Shown here: piece by piece, positions 1-9,725 of the stretch
Position numbering within the stretch: position 1 is the first letter of the stretch
Layout of the letters: each line of letters begins with the position of its first letter
Source of the DNA: Tretioscincus oriximinensis
Taxonomy: Eukaryota > Chordata > Lepidosauria > Squamata > Gymnophthalmidae
DNA: 64,000 bases
Assembly (NCBI GenBank): GCA_022410635.1
Contig: JAJVDF010000455.1
Coordinates: 1,027,758-1,091,757 of the forward strand
Reading direction: 5' to 3'
Program-made: the position numbers and the translations under genes
Notes under the pieces: generated by a model
Database searches by the model: none
Seen by the model: the letters and a program-made list of their open reading frames with translations, nothing else
What the model was told of the DNA's origin: nothing

Positions 1-207
1 CCTTTTTAGGGTAGACTTTATTTTAGGAACTATCCTGTGATAGGGACCTGCCATCCATAAGCTAGAACAGGGCCCCAAGCCTAGGTATCTTCCAAGATAA
101 ATATACATAGTGAATGTAGAAAGGGTGATGATTAATTTAATTGTTTCAATAAACACCACCACCTTCCCCAAAAGCCAAAATGTAAGTGTACTGTTATCAT
201 GAATATT

Positions 208-285
208 TACTGCTCAAAACAATTAAGGGAATACTTTGACATAAAATGTTATGTTAAGGTGTTCCCTTAATTGTTTTGAGCAGTA
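208..285. mobile_element. 78-bp hairpin MITE (mariner-like)
   Basis: Two 26-bp arms, 209-234 and 259-284, are inverted copies of each other with one mismatch, separated by 24 bases. Each outer edge reads TA followed by CTGCTCAAAA, so the element is flanked by TA on both sides, the dinucleotide that Tc1/mariner transposons duplicate. It has no coding capacity, so it would be a non-autonomous MITE. The superfamily call rests only on the TA flanks and the short terminal inverted repeats. Confidence 0.6.
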
Positions 286-614
286 TACACACTGTATATT
301 TTAAAAGTTTGTCATGTTGGCAGATGCTATGTTATTCAACTGGATTTTTAAAACTGGAGATTTACATTAGAAGCAATACTAAAGAACTAAGCTGAAAGAA
401 AGACTAGGGAAGGAAAATGATAATGTCAACCTTTTATTCCTATGTTTATTAAGTAATTTTGAATACACTTTTACTGTGCAATAAAATTATATATTATTTA
501 AACAAAATTATACAATAAAAGGAAGTGTTGAAGAAAAGAAATAGTTTTCATCAAGTAAGTATAAAAGAATTAAAGATAAGGGTTGTGTCATTTTTAATGG
601 AAGATTGAAGTAGC
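286..614. other. AT-rich, no feature seen
   Basis: AT-rich sequence with no open frame of note and no repeat family that I recognise. Confidence 0.5.
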
Positions 615-892
615 AAATCTCCAACTTTTTTTGCATCATGGACCAGTTTCATACAACTTTTCCATGGACTGGGAAATTAAGCTTGTGGGCTTAATTTATT
701 GGTGCATGGGGAGGGGGGGGGAACCTGTAACTTTTTGAACAAAGGGGCTCAGATGGAAGTGTTTATTTTTCAAACTGTGATAGTCTATAAAAAGGAAATA
801 AAATAAAAATTAAAACATTTTTTATTCTTTCTGTGCCAAGTGATCTATAGCCTGGTACTGCTCGGCAGCCCAAGGTATTTGGGGACCTCTGA
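615..892. mobile_element. hAT-Charlie-like non-autonomous element, decayed
   Basis: The left end (CTCCAACTTTTTTTGCATCA followed by a GGACCAGTTTC motif) and the right end (CAAGGTATTTGGGGACCTCTG) resemble the two ends of mammalian Charlie-type hAT elements, which read CCCCAACCTTTTTGGCACCA and GGTTGGGGACC. A poly-G run lies inside at about 709-720. No transposase frame is present. The right edge is followed by a short direct repeat of GAGCTAAAGT (891-908), which may be duplicated flank. The family name is from memory and the copy is diverged. Confidence 0.45.
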
Positions 893-1179
893 GCTAAAGT
901 GAGCTAAAGGACAGCAACAACTGAAGATGATGCCTGAATATGGAAATATATTGTCTAATTTTATGCATTCCAGTAAATTGTATACTGGTTTATTTTATAG
1001 AAACAACAAAAAGTTTTATGGAGTATGCAAACTGAATCACCAACATATTAACAAATCATAGAGAAATGCAGAATAGAGGATGAGTTTGTTTTTCAGTGGA
1101 AGAGTACTTGTGCCAAACTATTAAACAATTTAATAGAGAATTATTCAACATCTTCAACCTGATCTTTGGTTGAAGAAAT

Positions 1180-1316
1180 TGTGTTTTTCTTTCCACATTC
1201 AGATATTGTTTTGCTACTGTTTTAAAGTGCTAATTCTGTACTGTTTTTACTGTTGGCTGCCCTGGGGGCTTCAGGCATGGAGTGGGGTATAAGAATAAAT
1301 AAATAAATAAATAAAA
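1180..1316 (+). mobile_element. L2-type LINE 3' end (truncated)
   Basis: The sequence runs from a T-rich 3' UTR through a GGCTGCCCTGGGGG segment and GGGGTATAAG into (AATA)n at 1294-1315. This is the same order as the 3' end of the longer L2 at 9600-9725 (GGCCGCCCTGAAACC, GGGTATAAG, AATAAATAAATA). Only the tail survives, as expected for a LINE copy truncated at its 5' side. Confidence 0.6.
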
Positions 1317-1905
1317 TGTACAATACAAGTTTGAAAGTTCAAATTTATTTGTAAAATTTATGTTTAATAACTAGGTCTACATACGGGAAAATGAAGAAAT
1401 TTGAAAAAACCAGGTCAGATACCAAAAGATGCAGTGACATGTTGTGATTAAAAGATTTGCAACAATTTAACTTCTTCCCATTGACTCAAAATGATATTCG
1501 TGGGACTATATTGTGATTTCCACACAAATTCTTGGCAATACCAGTGTAGTCTAAATCGCTATTAGGTAAAATTCAGCAGCCCGACTCCATTTCCCATTAT
1601 AGCTTTTTTTTCTTTCTCTGACATTTCTTTGTGTGATTATTTTTCACAAAATACCCAAGGCTAGGAAGTGTACAAAAAATAACAAAATGGGGGGATGCTT
1701 CCTTCATATAGGCATTTTTCAAAGGGAATGATCTCATGAAGAAGCACCAGATTATGGCAAGAGTCCTGTATTTTGATACAATTTCTCTTACATTCTGGCA
1801 GAATGGTGAGAGACAATTATGGAATCTAAAAATGATTTCCACTCACTATCTGTAGGCACCCTTACAAAGGCACCCTTTAACACTCAATTTTCTGTGAACG
1901 GCAAT
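1317..1905. other. AT-rich, no feature seen
   Basis: No repeat or gene recognised. The 81-codon minus-strand frame at 1597-1842 is low-complexity and has no recognisable domain, so I do not call it a gene. Confidence 0.45.
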
Positions 1906-2619
1906 TACCCATATATACTTGGGTATAAATCGACCCAAATAAAAGCTAAGGCACCTAATTTTACCAGAAACTGGGAAAACTTATTGACTCGAGTATAAGC
2001 CTTAGGTGGGAAAAACAGCATGTGAGGACAAAGGAGGAAAGGAACCCAATGCCTTCCCTGCACCCATACAAGGAGCCCATATCCTCCTGGGACCTACAGC
2101 CTCCCATGGGGCCATGCAGATCTCAGGGCCACATGCTGAAGGTTCATGGGGGGCCCTTGGCATCTGCTTCTTAAGCCCTAAGCCAGGGATGATCAGACAT
2201 ACGTAAAGGATGCCAGCAGCAGGGAGGCTCTGGTCATCACTGTCACCTCGCCGGATATGAGATGATGATGGTGACCTCTGCTGCCTCTGCCACTGCCACA
2301 CTCTCCTCCAGTGTCTGGACACTGGGGGTGCTACTGAAACCCACCTCAGGTATTGGTCCAGAGGGAAGCAGCAAAGGCAGCAGTAGATACCATGTACAAC
2401 TGCGCAGGCTTTAGGAGGGAAGACACTGGAGCATGCTGGGAAATGTAGTCCCACCTGTGGCTGGGGGAAATGCTGAGGAGGAAGGAGGCCAAGGCAGCTC
2501 CAGAAGAGCGAAAAAGATTGGAGAATACTCGCACTGCATCTGAGTATAAGCCAAGGAGAGCTTTTTTCAGCATTAAAAATGTGCTGAAAAACTAGACTTA
2601 TACTTGAGTATATATAGTA
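1906..2619. mobile_element. TIR DNA transposon, non-autonomous, 714 bp
   Basis: The ends are inverted copies. The left end reads CATATATACTTGGGTATAAA and the right end, read in reverse, gives TATATATACTCAAGTATAAG. Inside the left end come CACCTAATTTTACCAG, a CTGGGAAAACTTATTGACTC box and GAGTATAAGCC. Before the right end lies a hairpin (TTTTTCAGCA and TGCTGAAAAA, about 2564-2590). A longer relative with the same ends lies at 43531-45110. The interior is GC-richer and has no transposase. I recognise the end sequence as a widespread amniote repeat but cannot name its superfamily. Confidence 0.6.
2431..2450 (-). promoter_or_regulatory. ZNF143/THAP11-like motif inside the TIR element
   Basis: On the minus strand these bases read GACTACATTTCCCAGCATGC, close to the known ZNF143/THAP11 binding motif ACTACAATTCCCAGCATGC, with one mismatch. 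It sits in the interior of the 1906-2619 transposon. Whether it is bound is unknown. Confidence 0.4.
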
Positions 2620-3540
2620 CTTGTTTGCAGGAACCTAATCACAGAGCTTTTTTATCAATGTATTTTACCTATGTATCTGGCCTGTAATTTTTAGGTTAGA
2701 TTTAAAAAATACTCTGTAAAATAGTACATTAAGTTCTACTTTTTTGCATATTAACTAAAGTATCGACAGACAGAGGAGTTGGAAAAATAATTATTGTACA
2801 ACACTATGATACAACAAGTTTGCTTCTAATATTATTAGTAACACTAGCAACTACTGAAAACAGTAGAAAAATAAAACCTGCATATCAGCTCTTTGCTTTT
2901 CAATAGAAGGATTGATTTACGACTGTTAAAGAAGAATGACCAGCAGCCTGGAACTCAACAGATCTATACATTTCTAGGAGGCATAGTCAAATACAAATGT
3001 ATACTCAGTGTACACATGCAAACTGCTTAGCATGGAGGAGAACTGATCAAATTTATTATTGAAGTGAACCTTCCTTTTTCTGGTAAATGATTCCCTGCTG
3101 TTTTCATCAAATCTCTAAGCAGATTACAATTTTTGTTTTAAAAAAGTCTTTCTCTCAACAGGGTTAGGTAACTATTAGGATTTGCTGGACAGCTTTGATT
3201 CAATTAAATCCTTAAATAAAAAACACAAAAAGCCGTCCCAAAATGACATCAAAATCGTGCGTCTCAATCGGGACTGTTCATGCACGGCCGGCGACAGGGG
3301 ATGTGCACGAGATGCTGCCGTTTACATTATGTAAAAAATTCTTAATGTAGACTATTGAGGAATGGGAAAACTGGAGCAATAAGAAGCTCAGCAAGAAATG
3401 TAGTTCAATGTAAATTAAAGATAATTAGGATTTTCTGCCATCCAAGCCTTCATTGGTACTTTGGCCTCAATTATTAGATTGTCAGGGCATCACAGTGACT
3501 ATGAAAGTTCCTCACTCCTTCAAGCAGCTTTGTCTCACTT
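2620..3540. other. AT-rich, no clear feature
   Basis: Mostly AT-rich and unclassified. A small CpG-bearing patch at about 3230-3320 (GTGCGTC, CACGGCCGGCGAC, GTGCACGAG) stands out from its surroundings and may be part of a repeat that I cannot place. Confidence 0.4.
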
Positions 3541-4160
3541 GCACAGGGGTGGATTGGACAGCATGAAGGCCTAATCAAGGGCCCACCTTGCCCTGTGCAT
3601 TTAATATATATATATTAAAATCACCTCCTCACAGCGTGCCTTGTGCTGCGACCGAGGAGCTCCCTGCAGCTGCCTGGTACATGCTGTCCATTGAGCACCA
3701 TCCACACCTCCGCAACCACAATGTTTTATGGGGCTTTCCAGGGCAGTCCTGCTTTTCTTCTCCTGCCATTCGCCTCCAGCTCTTCCTTGACAAATCAAGC
3801 GCACCTTGTGGTCTCAGGAGATGGTCAATGGAGCAGAGGAGAGGCAGAAGGATCTTTCGTTTCAACTGATGGTGCTGTGGCACCACCAGAACCTGCACTA
3901 TTTTTAAAAAAATATTTTGGCACAGCTCCTCATTGCCTGAGCCTCACACACTTGTGAGCGAGTAAGTGAGTGCAGCAGCAGACAGATGCTGCTGAAGCTT
4001 GCCTGGCCCTCACATGATGCTTTGCGTATTTGCTGTGCTGCTGTTTTCATCCCTGTGCCTGCTCCTTGCTCCACCAAATGGCACCAATTTGCAGGACAGC
4101 AGAGAGAATTTCGCTGCTGCTTTTTCTGTCTTCTGTCTTGATCCCTCGCCATCATCAGCC
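3541..4160. other. GC-richer unclassified block, possible hAT-derived repeat
   Basis: A 620-bp block that is clearly GC-richer than its flanks. It opens with CACAGGGGTGGATTGGACAG and soon reaches AAGGGCCCACC, which resembles the start of some hAT elements (CAGGGGCGGACTGGCC). Several overlapping short frames on both strands have no recognisable domain and look like by-products of base composition. No matching right end was found. Confidence 0.3.
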
Positions 4161-4258
4161 GCAGGCTGCTAAGCTGATCAAATATTGAACTGCTTCTGAA
4201 GAGACAGGTAGGATTCCTCTAAATGCCATTTATAAAGATTCAAGAGTAGATGAAGGTT

Positions 4259-4594
4259 TTGGAAGCGGAATTTCGCGCCTGCTGTCAGGGAAAGTGCGCT
4301 AACTTGCCTCCTGCAGAGGAAAAACGCCTGGGTTTGTGACAGGAGGACAGCTCTGTTCTCCTGTCACAAACCCAGCCGTTTTTCCTCTGCTGGAGGCGAG
4401 TTGGCGCACTTTGCTTGANAGCAGGCATGAAACTCCTTCTCCAGCATTGGAGCAGCTACGCGCACACACAGACGCTTGTGGTGAGAGAGACAGAAGAGAG
4501 GTTCTGCCTGTCTCACCACAAGTGTCCGTGTGCACGCGCGTGCACCCACCCCACCCTCGTCCCAGTTTTGGGCTGCCAAAATATGGCAACCCTA
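4259..4594. mobile_element. Foldback hAT-like element, copy 1 (left end missing)
   Basis: Two nested inverted repeats fill this element. The large one pairs 4277-4351 with 4353-4427 and contains CCTGGGTTTGTGACAGGAG and its complement. The smaller pairs CGCTTGTGGTGAGAGAGAC with GTCTCACCACAAGTGTCC (about 4470-4530). The right end, ATATGGCAACCCTA, equals the end of the copy at 61986-62541, where both ends and an 8-bp duplication are visible. The left terminus is not found here, so this copy is truncated or rearranged. There is no coding capacity. Confidence 0.6.
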
Positions 4595-5834
4595 GCTGTG
4601 ACTCAGTTCAGGACAGCTCCTCTTATGTTTTTCTGAAAACCTAAAACCACTTTCTTCCACTCATACATTTTTTTAAAATTTTAATTAAACAATAGGCTTA
4701 TAGTTATAGTTTTAGACCCAGTCTACCACGGCACAAGCAAAGAAAAATGCAAAGGCTATATTAAAAAAATAACAGTCTGCAAATTCTGTAACTACAGGAC
4801 TACACTGGTACTGGCATGGGTCGTCAGATAATACCAGTTTGAGAATTTTTATTGAATCACCGTGTGAGTCCAACATGTGAGGTTACTGTGCCTATAGAGA
4901 ATTTTGTGAATTTCACATCAATTAATTTCTAATTGTAGTTCTGTACCTGGCACTTACAGTAAAAGTTTTATTTCAAAGTTGTTATACTTTATTAACCTAA
5001 ACATAAGCTTATGTTTTGTTATGTATTTACTGAATTTTATCTTTTGTGATGACCCAGAGCTGCTAATTTTGGAATGAACACATACCACTGCAGTTTCCTA
5101 TACACTAACAGCAGCGAGATTCATGGTCAGCAAGCAAGCAGAAGTTCTTCTATCAGAACATATGTGTTTAGGGTTATCCCTAGAGTACCCTGTTCAGTCC
5201 ATTCTACATAGATGATGGACTGTAACCACGTTTATTGTTTGCCCATCTGGACACCAGATGCAGTATTTAATGCCTGCAGTGTTTTTGATTATGGGCTGGT
5301 GAATAACTTTAACTGACACAATTAGCTGATTGACTGTTTCTTGGAAATACAGTGACTTATAGCTAGTTGACATATGCAAGCACTCAAAAGAAAGTAAAAC
5401 TGAATTAAGAATTTTAGTCATATTGTATATAAAGGCTTTGAAAAGCGCTTGTGGGTAACATCTACATCAGTCATTTTTTTCATTTTTTGCAAGCTTCTAT
5501 TGAGTNTATCAAAGAAGGGAAACTACTTTAATTTCAAATTTGGAGAAATCTAATTTCCTTTTGCTTAAATTTTAATTACAAGAGTAAAAAACATGAAATA
5601 AAACTACAGGTGAGTTGTCCTACTAAATTAAGCAATGCTGATCTCAGCAAGATGGCAATTTTCAACTTTCATATCATTGTGAAATTACTGAGCATGCAAT
5701 TTTCAAATTATTGAGAAAGCCATTGAATGTGGTAGTGACTGGAAAACAACATATATATTGTTAACACAACCCTAAAAGAATTACCATGGTTTATTAATGA
5801 TTGAATCATATGCATATCCACTTAGAAGTTGAAT
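4595..5834. other. AT-rich, no feature seen
   Basis: No repeat family or gene recognised on either strand. The minus-strand frame at 5194-5421 has no domain signature. Confidence 0.45.
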
Positions 5835-5846
5835 CATATTCAATAT

Positions 5847-6052
5847 CAGAGAAATAGCCGTGTTAGTCTAGCAGAAAGTCCAGCAAAGNGGCTAGCAGCA
5901 CTTTGAGACTAACTTGAGAAAAGTGGTTGGCATAAGCTTTCGTAGACAGGTCTACTTCTTCAGATGCATCTGAAGAAGTAGACCTGTCTACGAAAGCTTA
6001 TGCCAACCACTTTTCTCAAGTTAGTCTCAAAGTGCTGCTAGCCCCTTTGCTG
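5847..6052 (+). mobile_element. Palindromic retroposon-like element, copy A (possible Penelope-like derivative)
   Basis: This 206-bp insertion is flanked by a 12-bp direct repeat CATATTCAATAT (5835-5846 and 6053-6064), a target-site duplication. It starts with a 34-base unpaired head (CAGAGAAATAGCCGTGTTAG onward), followed by two 86-bp arms, 5881-5966 and 5967-6052, that are perfect inverted copies with no spacer apart from one N. Four other copies lie in the window. The length of the duplication and the lack of a transposase-type TIR at the head argue for retroposition. Each arm contains a hammerhead-like core. Assignment to Penelope-like elements is inference. Confidence 0.7.
5970..6004 (+). 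ncRNA. Hammerhead-ribozyme-like core in palindrome copy A
   Basis: The right arm reads CTGAAGA (5970-5976), one A, stem GTAGAC with complement GTCTAC around a 2-base loop, GAAA (5992-5995), then GC-TTAT-GC. This is the order of a hammerhead: CUGANGA, stem II, GAAA, short stem III. Two departures exist: an extra A before stem II, and C where U16.1 of the cleavage triplet should be. The left arm carries the same on the minus strand. This copy may be a decayed or inactive relative, or a chance likeness. Confidence 0.25.
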
Positions 6053-6865
6053 CATATTCAATATGTTGACAAAGTGAATCCCAGAAAGTTCAGCGAGCCA
6101 GTTTTACAGTATGCCTATGGAGAAAGAGTTCCTGCTTGGGCTAAGTGGTGCTTACTAGCAAGAAGACGAAGGCCAAATGCATACTAAGCCTTATTGTGGG
6201 AAATATCTCAAACTAGGGATCTATCACTCACATAATATCACTCACTACATCCTTGGGAGGACAACAGCCTGAGAAGGTTATTCTTTTTAGGACTGGACCC
6301 AGGCAAGCCTGCTGAACACCAGGCCTGGAAGCTGAGCTGCTGGGCTGCCTGAGGAGACACCCCAAGAGGCCTGCCAGGAGTATGGGACTTTTCTACCTGC
6401 CCAGGGTGAGAGACTGGGCTGCCCACCTCCTGATGGACTAATCCTCCACCACGGAGCCACCACACGATCTTGGGCTCCAGAATATCTGTGCGTTTGTGTT
6501 GTGTGGTTGTGTGTATGTGTGTGTGAGAGAGCGCTTTTTATATATATATTTAACATTGTGTTTTAACATTGTTTTTAAAGTGCATCTGCAATTTAATACT
6601 GTTTTAAGATATTTATCATTTTGTTCCCCGCTGGGAATAATGTGTTGCCAAGGCCAGGAATTAGGAGGAGGAGAACAGGCACAGGGGGCTGCCATACATG
6701 TGGTAACGGGCAGGGGGAGATATGGCATTGGGAGGCAGAAGAGACAGATCATGAGAAGGGGTGATAGATGTGTCAAGGCTATCATCCCTTCTGTTCTACC
6801 ACCCAACCAGCAGAATTTGGGGATACCTATCAACCGGCCACTGCTCTGTGGTGCTGCTTCATAAT

Positions 6866-7358
6866 GCCAGGTCAGTCCAGAATAAAACATCTATCATTAA
6901 TGATCTAATCTTGGATGAAGTGGCTGACCTGGCATGTATTACTGAGACCTAGGTGGATGAACTTGGTGGGGCTAATCTTACCCAGCTCTGTCCCCCAGGT
7001 TATTCAGTGCAGCACTGTTCTAGACCAGTGGGGAGGGGGTGTTGTTGTGGTCCACAAATCATCCATCTCTCTCACCAGGCGGCCAATTCGCTCTGCTTCT
7101 GGATTTGAGGGATTGTTCCTGTTGTTGGGCAAAAGAGATAGAATAGGAATGCTTCTGGTGTACCGGTCACCCCACTGCCCAGCAGCATCCCTAGCTGAGT
7201 TGGCAGAAGTGGTCTCTGATGTGGTGTTGGAGGCTCCTAGCACTGGTCCTGCTCAGTTCTTCATGGCCTTCATGACAAGCATGAGGCTATCTCAATGTGT
7301 TACTGGCCCAACTCACAGAGCAGGACATACTCTTGATCTGGTTTTTTCCACAGAGTGA
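6866..7358 (+). pseudogene. L2 endonuclease domain, broken
   Basis: The reading starts with LLHNARSVQNK and DEVADLACITET, typical of the N-terminal part of the APE-type endonuclease that nicks target DNA in L2 and CR1 LINEs. The tryptophan expected after ITET is a stop (TAG at 6950-6952). Later the frame shifts and resumes with GMLLVYRSP and ends in GPTHRAGHTLDLVFST, the normal C-terminal end of the domain. Between TGPAQFF and MTSMRLSQ (about 7250-7275) the expected GDFN-containing segment is missing, a deletion that removes a catalytic motif. The domain is therefore non-functional in this copy. Confidence 0.75.
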
Positions 7359-7439
7359 ACTGGTGATAATCCGTTGATAGGAGGGCTGGCGGTAAGCCCG
7401 TTGTCATTGATGGATCATTGCCTGGTGAGGTTTGGACTT

Positions 7440-9498
7440 ATACTGATGACTCCTCCCTGCAAGGATGAGAGACCCATTCAGATGGTCCGCTCTCGCAGAC
7501 TTGTGGAATCTGGGCAATTCCTGAATGCTCTGGGGGATTTCCCGGTTGGCATGGATGGCGCTCCTGTCGAGGCTCTGGTCTCTCTCTGGAATTGGGAGTT
7601 GACATGAGCTATCGACACGATCGCCCCTAAGTGCCCTCGGCATATCTGTGGAGTCCGTAGAGCACCCTGGTATTCTGGGGAGTTAAGGATGATGAAACAG
7701 AAAGGCCGACAGCTGGTGCAAATCCCAACAAGAGTCTGACCGAACATGGATTAGAGCACATTATCGTGCCTACCAGGTGGCGGTGGTGGCAGCAAAAAGG
7801 AATTATTTCTCTGTTACAATTGCGTCCCCAAGTAGCCATCCAGCAGAGCTCTTTCGAGTGGTGAATGGCCTGATAAGATCTAGCCCAGGACAGCAAGGGC
7901 AAAGGCCATCCAATAGCTGTAGTGACAAATTTGCAAGGCACTTTGAGAACAAAGTTGCTCAGATTCGTGAGAGATTAGATGCCACACTTGTGAGTAGCCC
8001 AGAGGAGGTGTCCAGAGAACCGTCTGGTCCAGTTANCTTGGATCAGTTTCAATTATTGCGGCCTGATGATGTGGACAACCTGTTTGTTGGGGTTTGGCCA
8101 ACGTCATGCTCTCTGGATCCTTNCCCCTCCTGGCTGATAAAAGCAAGTCAGCAGGGTATGACCGGGTGGGTCCAGGGAGTGGTGAACGCTTCCTTGAGGG
8201 ATGCAGTGGTCCCACCAGCTCTTAAAGAGGCGGTGGTGCACCCTCTTCTTAAGAAGCCTTCCCTGAACCCAGAAGAGTTAAACAACTACCGCCCAGTGGT
8301 CAACATATCCTTCCTGGGCAGGGTACTGGAGAGGGCTATGGCTGTTCAGCTTCAGGCATGCTTGGAAGATTATCTAAACCCATTTCAATCTGGCTTCAGG
8401 CCTAGTCATGACACAGAAACCGCCTTGGTCGCCCTGGTTGATGACCTACACTGGGAGAGGGATGGGGGCAATGCAACCCTGTTGGTTCTCCTTTACCTCT
8501 CAGCGGCTTTTGATACCATTGACCATGGTATCCTCTTGGAGAGACTAAGGAGTTTAGGAGTTGCTGGCACTGCATTGTAGTGGTTCCGCTCCTATCTCCA
8601 CGGCCGCTTCCAGAGAGTGTTAGTGGGGGAGTCTTACTCGACACCCTGGGAGCTCCACTTGTGGGGTTCCTCAGGGGTCGATCCTCTCCCCCATGCTATT
8701 CAACATCTATATGAAGCCGCTGGGAGAGGTCATCAGGAGATTTGGAGTAAAGTGTCATCAATACACAGATGACACTCGGCTCTATCTTTCTGTTCCATCT
8801 GAATCAGGAGAGGCAGTTGAAGTGCTTGACAGGTGCCTGGAGGCAGTGATGGCCTGGATGGGGACCAATAAATTGAAACTGAATCCAGACAAGACAGAGG
8901 TACTGTGTGTTGGGGCATACTGAGTCCGTGAAGTGGGGAGGCACCTGTCCTTGGTGGGGTAGAATTACTCTATAAGGGACGGGTGCGAAATCTTGGGGTG
9001 CTTCTGGACTCTGCACTGACACTTGAAAATCAGGTGGAGGCAGTGGCCAGGAGTGCCTACTTCCAGTTACGTCTGGTTCACCAGTTACGGCCACTTCTGA
9101 ACAGGGATGATCTAGCCACAGTAATCCATGCTCTGGTAACTTCCAGATTGGACTANTGTAATGCGCTCTATATGGGGCTGCCCTTGAAAATGGTTTGGAA
9201 GCTGCAGCTGGTGCAGAATGCAGCAGCTAGACTGCTGACCGGAATAGCTGGCCGGACACACATCACACCGGTCTTGAAAGAGCTGCACTGGCTGCCCATC
9301 CACTACCGAGCCCAATTGAAGTTGCTGACTTTAACTTATAAAGCCCTAAATAACTTGGGCCCCAAATATCTAAAGGAACGCCTTCTCCCATACCAACCTG
9401 CCCATCCCTTAAGATCTGCAGGAGAGGCCCTCCTGGTTGTACCACCCCTTTCAACAGCCAGTGGAGTGGAACCCAGGGTAGGGCCTTTTCGGTGGTAG
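7440..9498 (+). pseudogene. L2 reverse transcriptase region, broken
   Basis: This would encode the enzyme that copies LINE RNA at a nicked target. The linker (7440-7776) parallels the intact frame at 63386-64000, but an 8-bp segment is missing near 7711. The main frame 7777-8580 has VVHPLLKK, NNYRPV, FQSGFRPSHDTETAL and motif A as LLYLSAAFDTIDH. The catalytic aspartate expected before LSAAFD is Tyr (codon 8494-8496). A TAG at 8578-8580 replaces the usual glutamine codon before WFRSYL. GVPQGSILSPMLFN lies near 8665-8700, and the YTDD motif is kept at about 8760. The frame 8983-9498 carries the C-terminal DDLATVIHALVTSRLD and HWLPIHYRAQ. Confidence 0.8.
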
Positions 9499-9725
9499 CA
9501 CCTCGTCTTTGGATAGTCTCCCCCTCGAGGTGCGTCTGTCATCATCATTGTATTCTTTTAGAAGGTCCCTGAAGATGCACCTCTTTTACCTGGCTGAAGA
9601 AATGTCATCTTTATCTCTACTTTTAAATATTGTTTTAATTTTGTAGTGATGTTTTACTGTTTTGGCCGCCCTGAAACCTTTGGGTATAGGGCAGGGTATA
9701 AGTATAAATAAATAAATAAGTAAAT

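Larger units (their letters stand above)
6240..9725 (+). mobile_element. L2-type LINE, nearly full length, inactive
   Basis: About 3.5 kb on the + strand: a GC-rich 5' leader that includes a (TG)n-like stretch at 6485-6530, remnants of an endonuclease domain (6866-7358), a long reverse transcriptase region (7440-9498), a short 3' UTR, and a tail of GGCCGCCCTGAAACC, GGGTATAAG and AATAAATAAATA (to about 9722). The protein resembles the L2 clade (YRPV, FQSGFRPSHDTETAL, LSAAFDTIDH, YTDDTRLYL, then HWLPI and YKALN near the C-terminus). Stop codons, frame changes, an internal deletion and a lost catalytic aspartate show it cannot move itself. The 5' boundary is approximate. Confidence 0.8.

Noticed and set aside
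2002..2573. 150-codon and 75-codon minus-strand frames
   Set aside because: They lie entirely inside the TIR transposon, begin and end without relation to its structure, and contain no transposase motif.
3588..3957. Overlapping open frames on both strands in the 3.6-4.0 kb GC-rich block
   Set aside because: All are short, overlap each other on both strands and lack domains; they follow from base composition of a probable repeat.
4299..4644. Four overlapping frames at 4.3-4.6 kb and a similar set at 61.9-62.5 kb
   Set aside because: They are readings of the inverted repeats of the foldback element; frames on both strands mirror each other.
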